Under the pieces are notes generated by a model, which was not told the origin of the DNA, made no database searches, and saw only the letters and a program-made list of their open reading frames with translations. 64,000 bases of DNA from Agapetus fuscipes. Taxonomy: Eukaryota; Arthropoda; Insecta; Trichoptera; Glossosomatidae. The stretch is taken from positions 7,378,001 through 7,442,000 of the forward strand of contig OX637334.1 in assembly GCA_951799405.1 (NCBI GenBank). Direction: 5' to 3'. Of this stretch, positions 23,701 through 32,994 are shown in pieces (the stretch's first letter is position 1; each line of letters opens with the position of its first letter). Made by a program: the position numbers and the translations under genes.

Positions 23701-26700
23701 TACAATTAATGTATTTTATTCTAGGAGCTGTTGACAGCGACACATGAATGGGAGAAGGCCCGCTCCAAACTGACTGATATACAAAACATTCAAAAGAACC
23801 AACAGAGCCTCATACACAGGCTGCAGAAGAAACTGTTGCTGGGTAACTGAACAATGTTTACTCACACTTTGTTTTAAGTTTAGCTCAAGAAAATATATTG
23901 ATTTTGCAAACCTTTCCAAAAGTCAAATTCATTAAAAATACATTGAACCACCAAACACTAGAAAACTAAAAGAACAGGAAGGAAGAAGTATTATTAGCGA
24001 TAAAGTCATGCATGCTGTCTCGGCTCTTGGCGAATTTCTCTTATTTCGTGGAAGTGGATTGGCGTAAGCATTCCTAACTTCACACCAATGATTCATTATG
24101 TTACACTGACAGTTGACAGCTAACCTCAACAACACAAATATTTGCTACAATTATTCATAGATTTGAGTTATCCTAAGCACTTCCATAATTAAAAATTCTA
24201 CTGAAAATATCAAAATCATCATTCAATAAGGTATACATCTACATCCATCCTACAGAGCTTTGACAACAAACTGTTGTCTGACTGACTTCCCAGACACGCT
24301 CTTGATGGAGAGACTTTATTATTTGATATCATTCTCATTTTGGGGATATTTTGTAACACCATTTTCCGTCCAAATACCCTATAATGTATCTGTTTTGCTT
24401 GCAGTGTCCCGTGAGCGAGACAGCTACCGGCAGCAGTTGGACTGCTATGAAAAGGAGCTGACGGTGACGCTGGCGGGGGAGGCGGGGGGCGCAGGCAGTG
24501 CGGGGCTGCTCAGCGCCAGGGTGGACGGCCTGGAGAAGGCGCTGCAGGGCTACAGGGACCTGGTGGCCATGCTGGAAGAGGCCCAGAGCAGCAGCAGTAA
24601 GTTACACCTTTCTTTTCAGTAGAGTGCCACGTTGTGAAGCTGTGTAAAATTTCTCCCCTCCATCGGACCATTGCATCCAGAAATTATAGCTACATTTAGT
24701 TCCTTTATTTATAAGTTGGTATGGGTTTGACCACCCATGCTGTAGAAAATGGATCACTTTGCCAATGTCACCTTTGTTTCTGGGAATGTCGGCAAGAGTT
24801 GTAGGGTGTATGTTCATTTGTAATTTGGGTTTTTATGTTGTAGGTTCACATGCTGCATGTGCAAGCGCGAACTTATATGTATCTGCTTGTAAGAATGCAG
24901 TAATGTGAATCCCCAATGTTACATATCTTTGCAACCTAGATTAAATTAGATAAGCTGATTACAATTTGATTATCGGAACAAATCAATTTTATGAACACCC
25001 TCAAATCAGTTCAGATAACTAACGCCCTATCCTACCGTATCTTCTTTTTAAATTGTTATCTTTTACTTTTATTCAGAGGGTGAAGGTACACCGGCTCTGC
25101 GGGAGCAGCTGTCCCGGCTGCGGGATGAAGTGGAGGGCCTGAAGAAGGACAACGGGGTGTTGAGGGCGCGCAAGGACCACCTGGAGCTGCAGCTGGAGTA
25201 CAGGGCGCTCAAGGGAGACTATGATCCCACTAAAACCAAGGTAACCATCAGAATTTTGTCTTTATACTCCTCAGTTTACAAAATCAACTTCAATTTTTTT
25301 TTAATATTCACAAACGGAAATGAATGCTTTGAGCTACTTGGTACCTAGTTTCACCCATTAGCAGTATGTTCAACGATTTTTAAACTTATTGATGTGTAAA
25401 GACTAAGGAAAAGTAAAATAAATCTATTAGTGTGGACCCGTGCTCCGACACCCTGGAGGCTTATGATATTGTCAAATATATATATTTTTAAGAACACTAG
25501 TTTTAATTCACTTTTTTTAATTTTATGCTCGAATATTTTCGCCTTAAAAGGCATCATCAGGGGCCCGAAAGGCGAAATTTTTTAAGGCAAATATACTCGA
25601 GCATAAAATAAAAAATGGCGAATTAAAACTGTGTTTTTTTTAAATAAATACAATGGACTTTCACAGTGTGAACCACCAAACCCTAACAAATATATTGTCT
25701 TATTATTCACAGATTATACATCTAACGCAGAATCCCCTCTCCAAGGCCCAGGAGGAAGCTAAGAATGACTTGGAGAAAGCCCAGGAAGAGGTAAATACAG
25801 GATATTATTGAAAAATATTTAATGAGTGTCTACGATCTGAATTATGGCATCATCTTAAGACCTAATATCAATAATAATAATTAATATTAGGTTAATTTAT
25901 TTGGTGAGTCTCTGTGAGCTTAGTTGTCGCTATAAAAAGTGCCAATTACACTAGCCCTACCCAGTTGCTGTAAGGATAGATGAACCTTTGGTCATGAACC
26001 TTTAGTAAAGGCAAATGAATTTCTCAACCCAGCAAAGTGCAAATTTTGAAAATTAAAGGTTTCTTTGTGCTCTTTTGGGAATCAAACTTCCTTCAAAACC
26101 TTCTGATTTTGAGTCCGTTTCGTTAACCGATAGACTACAGACTACGCTAGGACTGTGCAAAGAACAGTGCTCCTAAAGGTAAAAAATGTGTTTTCTTGTA
26201 TTTTGGAGAAGTCCTAGATGTATTCTTCCACTTTTTAGGTTGACTGTTCGTTTATGTCTTATTTTTTACCTCATCACAATGGATTTGTTTTGTCTTTATT
26301 TGCAGATTGTAGAATTGAAGCAGAAAGTGAAGAGACTAGAGAGGAATGAAATGGAGATGAGTCAGCGGTTATCAGAGACCATCCAGGAAGTGAAAGCTCC
26401 GTCCTCTGCAGAGTTGGAGGTCATCAGAGGACAGCTAGAGACTAGTAAACTTAAGATGCAAAGGTATGTCATCACTATCATTCATGTAATATATATTTTA
26501 TCATGTATACAGCCAAACTACACAGGACTACCTCAGAAGTCTTTTGATCGTCTGTAGATGGCCTTTGATGCTGCTGTCAGGACAACTTTTAGAAAATACA
26601 AGTACTTTAATATCTTACTGGAGCTGAGGGAGCTGGACTGGCTGAGGGCCCGAGAGAGGGTCAAATTTAACTGTGCTTCACAGGCCTTTTAGGGTATGGC

Positions 26701-28348
26701 ACCCTCATGTCTCGCCAAGCTATTTCCTGTCGACAATGCTTCTAGGCAACCACTGCGCTCTGCCTACACTGCTCTCAACATGATCATAAAACACAAAAGG
26801 GCAAACATTTGCTGACATGAGCTTTGGGGTAGCTGCACCAGTCTCCTGGAACAGAATACCCATTTACCTGTGAATCGACCAACCCACTACCACCTTCAGA
26901 AGAGGATTGAAGAAAATGGTGTATTTATAGAGCCATGGCGCCCTTGAGATGGTCTTGGTCCATTAAATAGTGCAACAGAAAAAAAAACATCCATCATCAT
27001 CAAACACTGTTCTAGCAATCACGGATATAGCGACTTCATGGCCATAATGGGCACTTACTTACTGATATGTTCGTTCTAATATTGTAACTACGTATAGTAA
27101 CGCGACTAAGCTACACATAATAGTGTAACTTCTTGCCGCATTTTCCCCGAAAGGTTCTCATGTGCCAAAAATTTTAGAGGTAAGGGTTTTCTTTTGTTTT
27201 AATTCTTCATCATTGCTTGTTTTTGTTCCAGGATGACTGAAGTATTTAAGACCTCTTCGCATGAGTTTAGACAAGTTTGTTATTTATTAACTGGATACAA
27301 AATTGACAGATCTAGTAACATTTACAGGTAATCTTAATCTTCTTATTAATTGCCTTTAACAATCAATTTGGATGCTTTGTTCATATAGGCCACACATCTC
27401 TGCTTTGGACATACTGCATTTTAAATATTTGGATGATTTATTTGGTTAGCGCCGTATGTGTGGGTAACATAGTGCCATCTAGTGAAAAAAGTGATAATTA
27501 TTGTTATGTACCAAAGCATAATTATTATCTCCGTCCCAGGATACGCAGTAATTTGTGTCATTTTTGGTCATTAAAAAATTGGTTCATCCTCAGTTCTAAT
27601 GCAGAGAGGGTGTCTCCTGACGACGTTAGCTGCGTCACCAATAATGTTAGTTCTCCCTAACAGTTTGTCTATGTAATATCCAAAAAGTTTAATTACCTCA
27701 CTGTGTAGTTATATTTGGTTAGTGCTGTTTTTTTGTGAATCACACCTCAAGAGCCTCCCTGCAAGCTTGGTCGATGCTATAGAAATGGCCAATTATTCAA
27801 CAACACTTAAATTTTTCAAGTCAGCAGAAAGCATAATTTAAAAATGAAACAAGGGGATCAAACACTAGCTCTCACCATGGAATGCAAGCATTCTACCAAT
27901 TATAATTATATTGACCACACCTTATATTTTATTCATCTTTCTTACAGTACAGTACCCAGAGTATAAAACTATGTATAAATTTTAAAAAATGTATGAAAAC
28001 TAAATCACTCTAGAAGTGCCGTCGTATATTCCATACATTTTTGATTTATGCAATCAAGGTGAGATTTACGCAATGTTGTGTACTTGGCGTACAGTGATGC
28101 AATATATTATTTAATTTATTTTTATTTTCAGGTTGTCAAACATGTATGCAGACTCGCCAGATGACTATTTAAATTTCCAACTGAGCGACGGGGACATAGA
28201 AATGCTTCAGACGGATTACTCGGGCAGGATCGAGCAGTTTGTGGAGACGCACTTGCACCAGCAAAAGTCCATACCAGCATTCCTGAGCTCACTCACCCTG
28301 AGCCTGTTCCAAAAGATGTCCATGCTCTCCGACACGTACACGTCTTGA
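17718..28348 (+). CDS. Mad1: Mad1 spindle assembly checkpoint protein (MAD1L1)
   Basis: Coiled-coil scaffold that recruits Mad2 to unattached kinetochores and starts formation of the mitotic checkpoint complex. Exons: 17718-17856, 18892-19049, 19611-19799, 20950-21108, 21783-21977, 22502-22684, 23011-23184, 23725-23842, 24405-24596, 25077-25240, 25713-25790, 26306-26463, 27232-27327, 28132-28348. All phases agree; the product is 739 aa (human 718). Residues about 48-70 hold a basic stretch (GKRKS...PPKRWR) that could be a nuclear signal. Long heptad-rich coiled coil spans about 90-555. The Mad2-interaction motif is at 557-565 (KIIHLTQNP; human KVLHMSLNP) and is split by the intron after K557. 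The C-terminal RWD-fold domain includes EVFKTSSHEFRQVCYLLTGY and ends with QKSIPAFLSSLTLSLF. TGA is at 28346-28348; AATAAA at 29291 is one possible polyadenylation signal. Confidence 0.96.
18066..18395 (+). repeat. tRNA-derived SINE type 2, full-length
   Basis: The best type 2 copy here. Head GGTCGATAGCTCAGTTGG (box A), box B GGTTCGAATCC, then TTTCCCGTTTCGGTG, AAGGTTTACTCAGCC, CCCCCACTTCAACTG, AAATAAATAGGTTC and tail GGATAACGCGGCAAGG. The head resembles a tRNA, but its ends do not pair as an acceptor stem, so it is not a tRNA gene. It lies in Mad1 intron 1. Confidence 0.85.
18630..18870 (+). repeat. SINE type 3, diverged
   Basis: Shares GACTAGCGTATTTG, a decayed box B GGTTTGATTCCCAC and CATAACTATTACCTTGG with the copy at 11281. 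It ends about 20 bp before Mad1 exon 2. Confidence 0.5.
19255..19445. repeat. Degenerate short tandem units
   Basis: About four imperfect copies of a unit of 40-60 bp containing TTCAATAGGTAATATGTGAA and CAACAATGTATTCAA. Non-coding, in Mad1 intron 2. Confidence 0.5.
20438..20776 (-). repeat. Chimeric SINE (type 1 joined to type 2), minus strand
   Basis: In plus sense: type 2 tail, then GGCTGAGTAAACCTTGAG joined straight to box B, then box A CAATTGAGCTATC, then CAACCTTTTTACGAGCTTGG, then the type 1 body. It has the same junction and the same internal deletion as the copies at 14.3 kb and 49.2 kb. The type 1 head is truncated. Confidence 0.8.
21655..21760 (-). repeat. SINE type 2 fragment
   Basis: Only the middle is present: AAAGTGGGGGTTTCTCTGC, then ATGCTGAGTAAACCTTG. 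It lies just upstream of Mad1 exon 5. Confidence 0.55.
22085..22215 (+). pseudogene. CR1-like RT C-terminal relic
   Basis: The frame contains GMQSVINASARLIYGHSKY. This is the decayed 'LQSVLNSAARLIFG' motif that follows the RT domain in CR1-like LINEs; compare LNSAARLIFGISKF in the element at 43.3-45.1 kb. Confidence 0.65.
23255..23465 (+). pseudogene. RTE-like LINE relic
   Basis: The frame contains STSIRLVRSSVYLFFLNATE, then TWTIKEAERSGSDALDIW. This is the region downstream of the RT core in RTE-like insect elements (RLVxSxVxPxxLYxxExWTxKxxD...D). No intact frame. It lies in Mad1 intron 7. Confidence 0.6.
23500..23590 (+). repeat. SINE type 2 tail fragment
   Basis: Contains AATAAATAGGTTCC and GGGACAGCGCGGTAATAAGT, then GTTACACTACATGTGCAAC. 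These are the last roughly 90 bp of a type 2 SINE. Confidence 0.65.
24697..24955 (+). repeat. RTE-like LINE 3' UTR copy (repeat R3)
   Basis: A plus copy with GGTTTGACCACCCATGCTG, GCCAATGTCACC and a short GATTAAATTAGAT tail. It lies in Mad1 intron 9. Confidence 0.75.
25488..25640. repeat. Fold-back element in Mad1 intron 10
   Basis: The arms of about 60 bp are imperfect inverted repeats. The left contains GTTTTAATTCAC and TTTTATGCTCGA. The right contains CGAGCATAAAAT and GCGAATTAAAAC. The loop near 25555 is short. It looks like a MITE remnant. Confidence 0.6.
25880..26155 (-). repeat. SINE type 1, diverged full-length
   Basis: In plus sense: tail GGTTAATTTATTTGGTGAG, body CCCAGTTGCTGTAAGG, then CAACCCAGCAAAGTGC, decayed box B GGGAATCAAAC and a decayed head. 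The usual CACACAAAAACAGCG part of the tail is deleted. Confidence 0.65.
26560..26960 (+). pseudogene. LINE RT C-terminal relic
   Basis: Interrupted frames read RELDWLRARERVKFNCASQAF, APSCLAKLFPVD, LRSAYTALNMIIKHKRAN and, after a frame change, APVSWNRIPIYL. Together this is the last third of a CR1/L2-type RT with stops and shifts. It lies in Mad1 intron 12. Confidence 0.65.
27100..27172 (-). repeat. SINE type 2 tail fragment
   Basis: In plus sense it reads CGACTAAGCTACACATAATAG then GTAACTTCTTGCCGC. It is the last roughly 70 bp of the type 2 consensus seen at 20.4 kb. Confidence 0.6.
27715..27800 (-). repeat. SINE type 1 tail fragment
   Basis: In plus sense: GGTTAGTGCTGTTTTTTTGTG, TCACACCTCAAGAGCC, then GCAAGCTTGGTCGATGC. 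A decayed type 2 head (GGAATGCAAGCATTCTACC) follows near 27.88 kb. Confidence 0.65.
27953..28097. repeat. MITE family A copy
   Basis: The left end CAGTACCCAGAGTATAAAAC faces, on the other strand, CTGTACGCCAAGTACACAA. The centre resembles the copy at 13.8 kb (ATATTCCATACATTTTTGA). It ends 35 bp before the last Mad1 exon. Confidence 0.6.
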
Positions 28349-28745
28349 GATAAAGTTGTGATTTAGACTTGACTATTTCAATCTGATGAGATCTCGTGAA
28401 AGAATTGTGCTTATCTGAGAGACAATATAACTGTTTGAGGTCTGTGCTCTTCACTCTAAGAGCGAAATGTCTCATTCCCCCAGCCATTACACCCTGGACG
28501 CATTCTGACCAGTTTGTCTATGGGTTTTTTTTAGAAACGGCGCCATGTTGGAAGTCGGTAGTGTATGGAGATGTAGGAAAGCTTTCATACGTGTGTCTGG
28601 TAATCCATAGACAAACCGGACAGAATGCGTTGTGTTTCAAAAGGCACTTAAGATGAATGCAGGGGCGTGCATCCCATATAGGCACATGCACCTAAAAGAT
28701 AGGTAACATAATGAATGGTTGATTAAAATGAGGCACTGTCTTTCA

Positions 28746-28992
28746 TCTATAATCTAAGTTGCACAGATATATTATTACATTTACGATTCATATTACATCC
28801 ATGCCCACAAGCAGATTTGTGTAAGTTTGATTCTACACATGCTGCATGTGTACTTACAAAATAAAGACCCAAATCAAAAAACAAACCTCTGCAACTTTTG
28901 CTGACCTTCCCTGAAACAGGGGTAGTATTGGTAGAAAAAAAACAAGTTTGTACAGCATGGAGGTCAGCCTCATACCAACTCATTACTCAAGG
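28746..28992 (-). repeat. RTE-like LINE 3' UTR copy (repeat R3)
   Basis: A minus copy with a reduced tail (TCTATAATCTAAGTTGCAC in plus sense). It lies 0.4 kb after the Mad1 stop and may be part of its 3' UTR. Confidence 0.7.
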
Positions 28993-30510
28993 ACCAAAAG
29001 TATGCTGTTTGGTTCTATATGCCGAGGCTAATTATTTTAATACTGCCCTAAAAAATATTATAGAGCTGATTAAAACACTGCAACTGGAATTGTTGGAAAG
29101 TGCAATTTCTACGATGATGGACAATCTTCACTGACGAAGAATGATTAGAAGAAGAAGAGGCTGCCTTGGTTCTATGCGACTTGTAATATATAATTATCAT
29201 ATACTTGAATTTTGTCTCTTTTATCAGTTTGAATTTTTCATTCGTAATGTGTATTCATATCACCAATTAGAATAATATATTTTATGTAATAATAAATCAT
29301 TTAAAACTATAAAATTTTATTGTATTGAAATACACTTATAGGCACTATTTGTCAGAACTGTAACTTTGAGTCATATAGAATCAAAGACCGCTATCTAAGG
29401 TATTTTCCTAAAAATGAGATAAATGTATGGAAACACAGAGAATGTCATTTCCTGTATCGGAAAAAAAGTGAAAAGAAGACCGAGAAAGGTATGGCTTAAG
29501 CAGATTGGAATTTGTGAAAGAATTGGATGTACGGAAATATTGGATAATATAGAAATTGAATAATATAGAAATAATATTGGATATATGGAAAAGGAAATGT
29601 ATAAGGAAAGGTGATGGATATGGATGAATTAAAGAGGTTTGCAAGAATGGAATGGTGGCGACTCTGTAGAGGCTCTGGCCACTCAAAGCGGTAAGGCAAC
29701 AGAGTTACAGTTACCTTATGTTGATCTCATTTCTAGAAAAAAAATCTAGATTGTCGTCCTGGTTTCTTGACAACTCATTTCTAAGTTAAGCCAAAAAAAT
29801 AAAGGTGCAACAGTTTGTATAAGGAAATTATTAGCTGTATTCTGGTATTCATTTTTACTGAGTAAGACGTGAGTATTCTAATTATATGTGAAAATGGGAT
29901 AGTACCTCACTAACTGTCACATACAAAATTAGTGATAAAGGTGACTATTTACGGTGAAGGTGATCGTTGATTGCCTGACTCGACGAATCAAAATGAGAAA
30001 CAGCTGATCTTCTGACCAATGGGCGCTTGGATGATTTTTGGCAGCCAATAAACCTGCCCGAGTACCTCCCTCTCATCAACACTAGCACCCTCTAGCAGAG
30101 GAACACGAAGGCAACTAACCAAACCTCTCAGTTTACACTCCTTATATTATATCCACCATGCTGGGAATGCTCACCACCTATCTTGCTATAACTTCAGACA
30201 AGTTGAAGTATTATAAAAGTCTTGCAGTGCTATAATTAAGAATGTACAATTTATAGTTTTCATTTTATTGATTATAGTTTTTCAGGTTACATTCCTATTC
30301 CATTCCGCCATCTTATTATTTTATGTTACGTAAATAATTAATATATTGACTCAATGAAACACTGATAGATTTTATAAGTACTTATAGGTCTTGTCACAAT
30401 GGTCACCAACCAAGAGAAACAAATTTTCTATTAGAATTACATTATTTTATTTACATATTATGACTTGACAGTTTTTGGAACTAGTTGAAAGAATATGTAA
30501 ACGACCCTAG
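28993..30510. other. Intergenic stretch, Mad1 to RTE-like LINE
   Basis: AT-rich with no supported gene. AATAAA is at 29291. A LINE C-terminal scrap at about 29460-29520 (+) reads KKVKRRPRKVWLKQIGICER. TIR-like pieces (GAGTCATATAGAATCAAAG near 29371; TTGGTTCTATGCGACTTG near 29166) match MITE family B. Confidence 0.5.
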
Positions 30511-30514
30511 ACTC

Positions 30515-30670
30515 GGCACAAATTCCAAAAACATTGTGACGTGTCATGGCCAGGTTACTAGGGTAAAAGTAAACAAACCTTATAATTGGTTTCTAAGGAC
30601 CCTAGTCACATATATATGTGATGTTTACCTGCCGAGAAAATAACTATTTTCAAATTTGTGCTTCAAATTT
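30515..30670. repeat. MITE family C copy (CTAGCAACC-type)
   Basis: Two half-elements face each other. One contains GGCCAGGTTACTAGGG. The other, on the opposite strand, contains the flank of GACCCTAGTCACATATATAT and GCCGAGAAAATAAC. Related halves occur at 18.5, 22.9, 32.65, 48.4, 50.8, 52.2, 58.5 and 61.5 kb. Confidence 0.5.
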
Positions 30671-30966
30671 CAAGTTAATTCAGTACCTAGCTATGAATAA
30701 ATTAAAGTAGTTTTTATTTCTTTGAAAATCATCATTGTTTTTCCAGACAGCTGCTTTTATCTCATATAATTAATAGGCATTATTGTAAATTTATCATCTT
30801 TCAATGAACTAAGTACCTACTTATGTTGAAAATGAATGTAATGAATAAATGATTGAAATATGACTTTATTTTATACCTTTATCACCATCTGAATGTTTTT
30901 TATGAGGATTTGTACGATGGTTATTGAACCTGGAAAAAGAGGGTTTCCAGGCTTTTTTATACCTAA

Positions 30967-32045
30967 TCTCTAATCTAATCTAATCTAAGTTGCAAAGATA
31001 TGTTACATTGGAGATTCACATTACATGCATTCTCACAACCAGACACGTACAAGTTCGCGCTTGCACATGCCTCATGTGAACCTACAACATAAAAACCAAA
31101 TCTCAAATGGACATACACCCTGCAACTCTTGCCGTCCTTCCCTGAGACAGGGGTGACATTGGCAAAGTGAACCATTTTTACAGCATGGGTGGTCAGCCGC
31201 ATACCAACCTATAAGTCAAGGAACACACACACACGACAAATTACATTTTATACATCACTAAATAATAATATCCAAATACAAAATATCCATTTACAAATAA
31301 AAACAAATTCCAATTTAATAAACCCTAGCCGCCAACATTACAGATCAACCGCCATTTCTTTCTGTCCTTACATACTTCTTTCATTTCCTCCAGAGTCATA
31401 ATTTTCTTCATACAGGCTCTTCTTTTATTATGACTCTGGATATTCCATTCATTCGCAATTTCGGATATTTGGTCCATCCATACCTTTCTCGGTCTTCCTC
31501 TACCACGACATCCATCTATTCTACCAACATATACTTTCTTCGTCAGTCTTTCCTCATTCATTCTCCCCATATGCCCAAACCATCTTAACAAACTTCTTTT
31601 AATCTTCACTTTCACACTTTCTCTTGCACCACATTCTTCTCTTACAAAATCATTCCTCACCCTGTCACTCCGTTTTTTCCCAATCATACTTCTTAGAAAG
31701 TCCATTTCAACAGTATGGACTTTACTAATTTCACTTTCATTCACCGTCCAGGCCTCGCTTCCATACATCAAGGTGGGTAAAAGTATGCCACTGCGTACCG
31801 CCAATCGAGCATTTTTAGATATGTTTTGATTTTTGGCGATACAAGCTGTGGCACCCAGTACACACCTGCCCTTCATTACTCTTCTTTCAAATTCACCGGT
31901 CATTCTTCCATCTTTTTCAAACTTACTTCCCAGGTATACAAACTCATTTACGACATCAACATTCATTCCATTAATTTTAAATTCATAATTCATACTTTCA
32001 TCATCTCTTTCAAAAATCCAATACCTAATTTTAGTTTTTTCTAGG
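30967..32045 (-). mobile_element. RTE-like LINE, 5'-truncated, with 3' UTR and GATTA tail
   Basis: Minus-strand coding sequence (stop at 31325) covers the last roughly 240 residues: NEFVYLGSKFEKDG, LLPTLMYGSEAWTVNE, VEMDFLRSMIGKKRSDR, LLRWFGHMGRMNEERLTKK, RGRGRPRKVWMDQI, NKRRACMKKIMTLEEM and KWRLICN. This is the post-RT region of RTE-like insect LINEs. The RT and endonuclease are absent. About 110 bp after the stop, repeat R3 begins and ends in (GATTA)n at 30967-30988. That ties R3 to this LINE as its 3' UTR. Confidence 0.8.
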
Positions 32046-32095
32046 ATCTGTCGGCGTGGCGTATCAGAGCTAGAGCTTCTGTATATTTCGCCCAT

Positions 32096-32994
32096 GTCTA
32101 TGATAGGCTTTGTCAGCGAAATGTTGCTTAAAGTATGTGAATATCAAGTAATCTTAAATATGTATTGTATGATGCAGCAGCGCTGCGTTTGGTTCATGCT
32201 TGTGAAACTCTGAGGTATATGAATATCGCTGTAAATTGGTTGTGTGTGCTAAATTGAAAAGCAGCACCATCTTTGATCCAATCTGATGAAAAATTAAGTT
32301 CCTAACCAAAGCATACAACATTACCTACATAAACTCCCTTTGTTCCCGTAAATAGAAAAATATATGGAAGATGAAAGAGCACCCCCATTGAGAGATTCAA
32401 CTTCCATGCAATTTTTCTATTCATGTGATGGAGGGAAGTTCATGTAGGTACCTACTGTTTTATACTCAGGTTAAAGCTCTACAATGTCGTCCAAATTCTT
32501 ATTGAGTTCTTTTCTGCCAGTGGGCCAGGCGCTCAGATCTTTATGAGGATGGTGCTAGCAATGGAATGATGGGTAAGGTGAATGTGGTCGACACGTGAAT
32601 TGAAATAGACGAAATTGTGTCGTCATACGGCCAGGTTGCTAGGTGAAAGACAGACAAATATTTCGTTGTGGGCTAAGGGTGAGAGTCTCATACAAGACTG
32701 CGATATTTGCTCGCCGAAAGAAAGGTTTCATGTTAAAAACTGATTCGACCTCATTGTTCTTCAACTAGCATTAACATTTTTAAAGGAAGTCTAGAAGATC
32801 ATGTAAAACAAGATTTGGAAGTTTATTGAAAAAAATTGAGCGTAGGTATTTCAGTGATGGCAGCAATAATGACGTCATAATGTATGTGGTGTAAAAAGCA
32901 AAGTCGATAAAGTTATTATTATTATCCTGTGATCTGTCATCCCGTGGCGCGCTTGTCAAGACGGAGCTGTGTAGCTTAGTTTTTAATTTATAAG
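32096..32994. other. Upstream region of CPTP
   Basis: No gene. It holds a MITE family A-like element at about 32290-32480 (ends near ACATTACCTACATAAACTCC and GTTTTATACTCAGG) and family C halves at about 32600-32720. The 5' UTR and promoter of the ceramide-1-phosphate transfer gene must lie in its last few hundred bases. Confidence 0.5.

Noticed and set aside
28898..29134. 78-codon plus frame after Mad1
   Set aside because: It starts inside an R3 repeat and shows no family resemblance.
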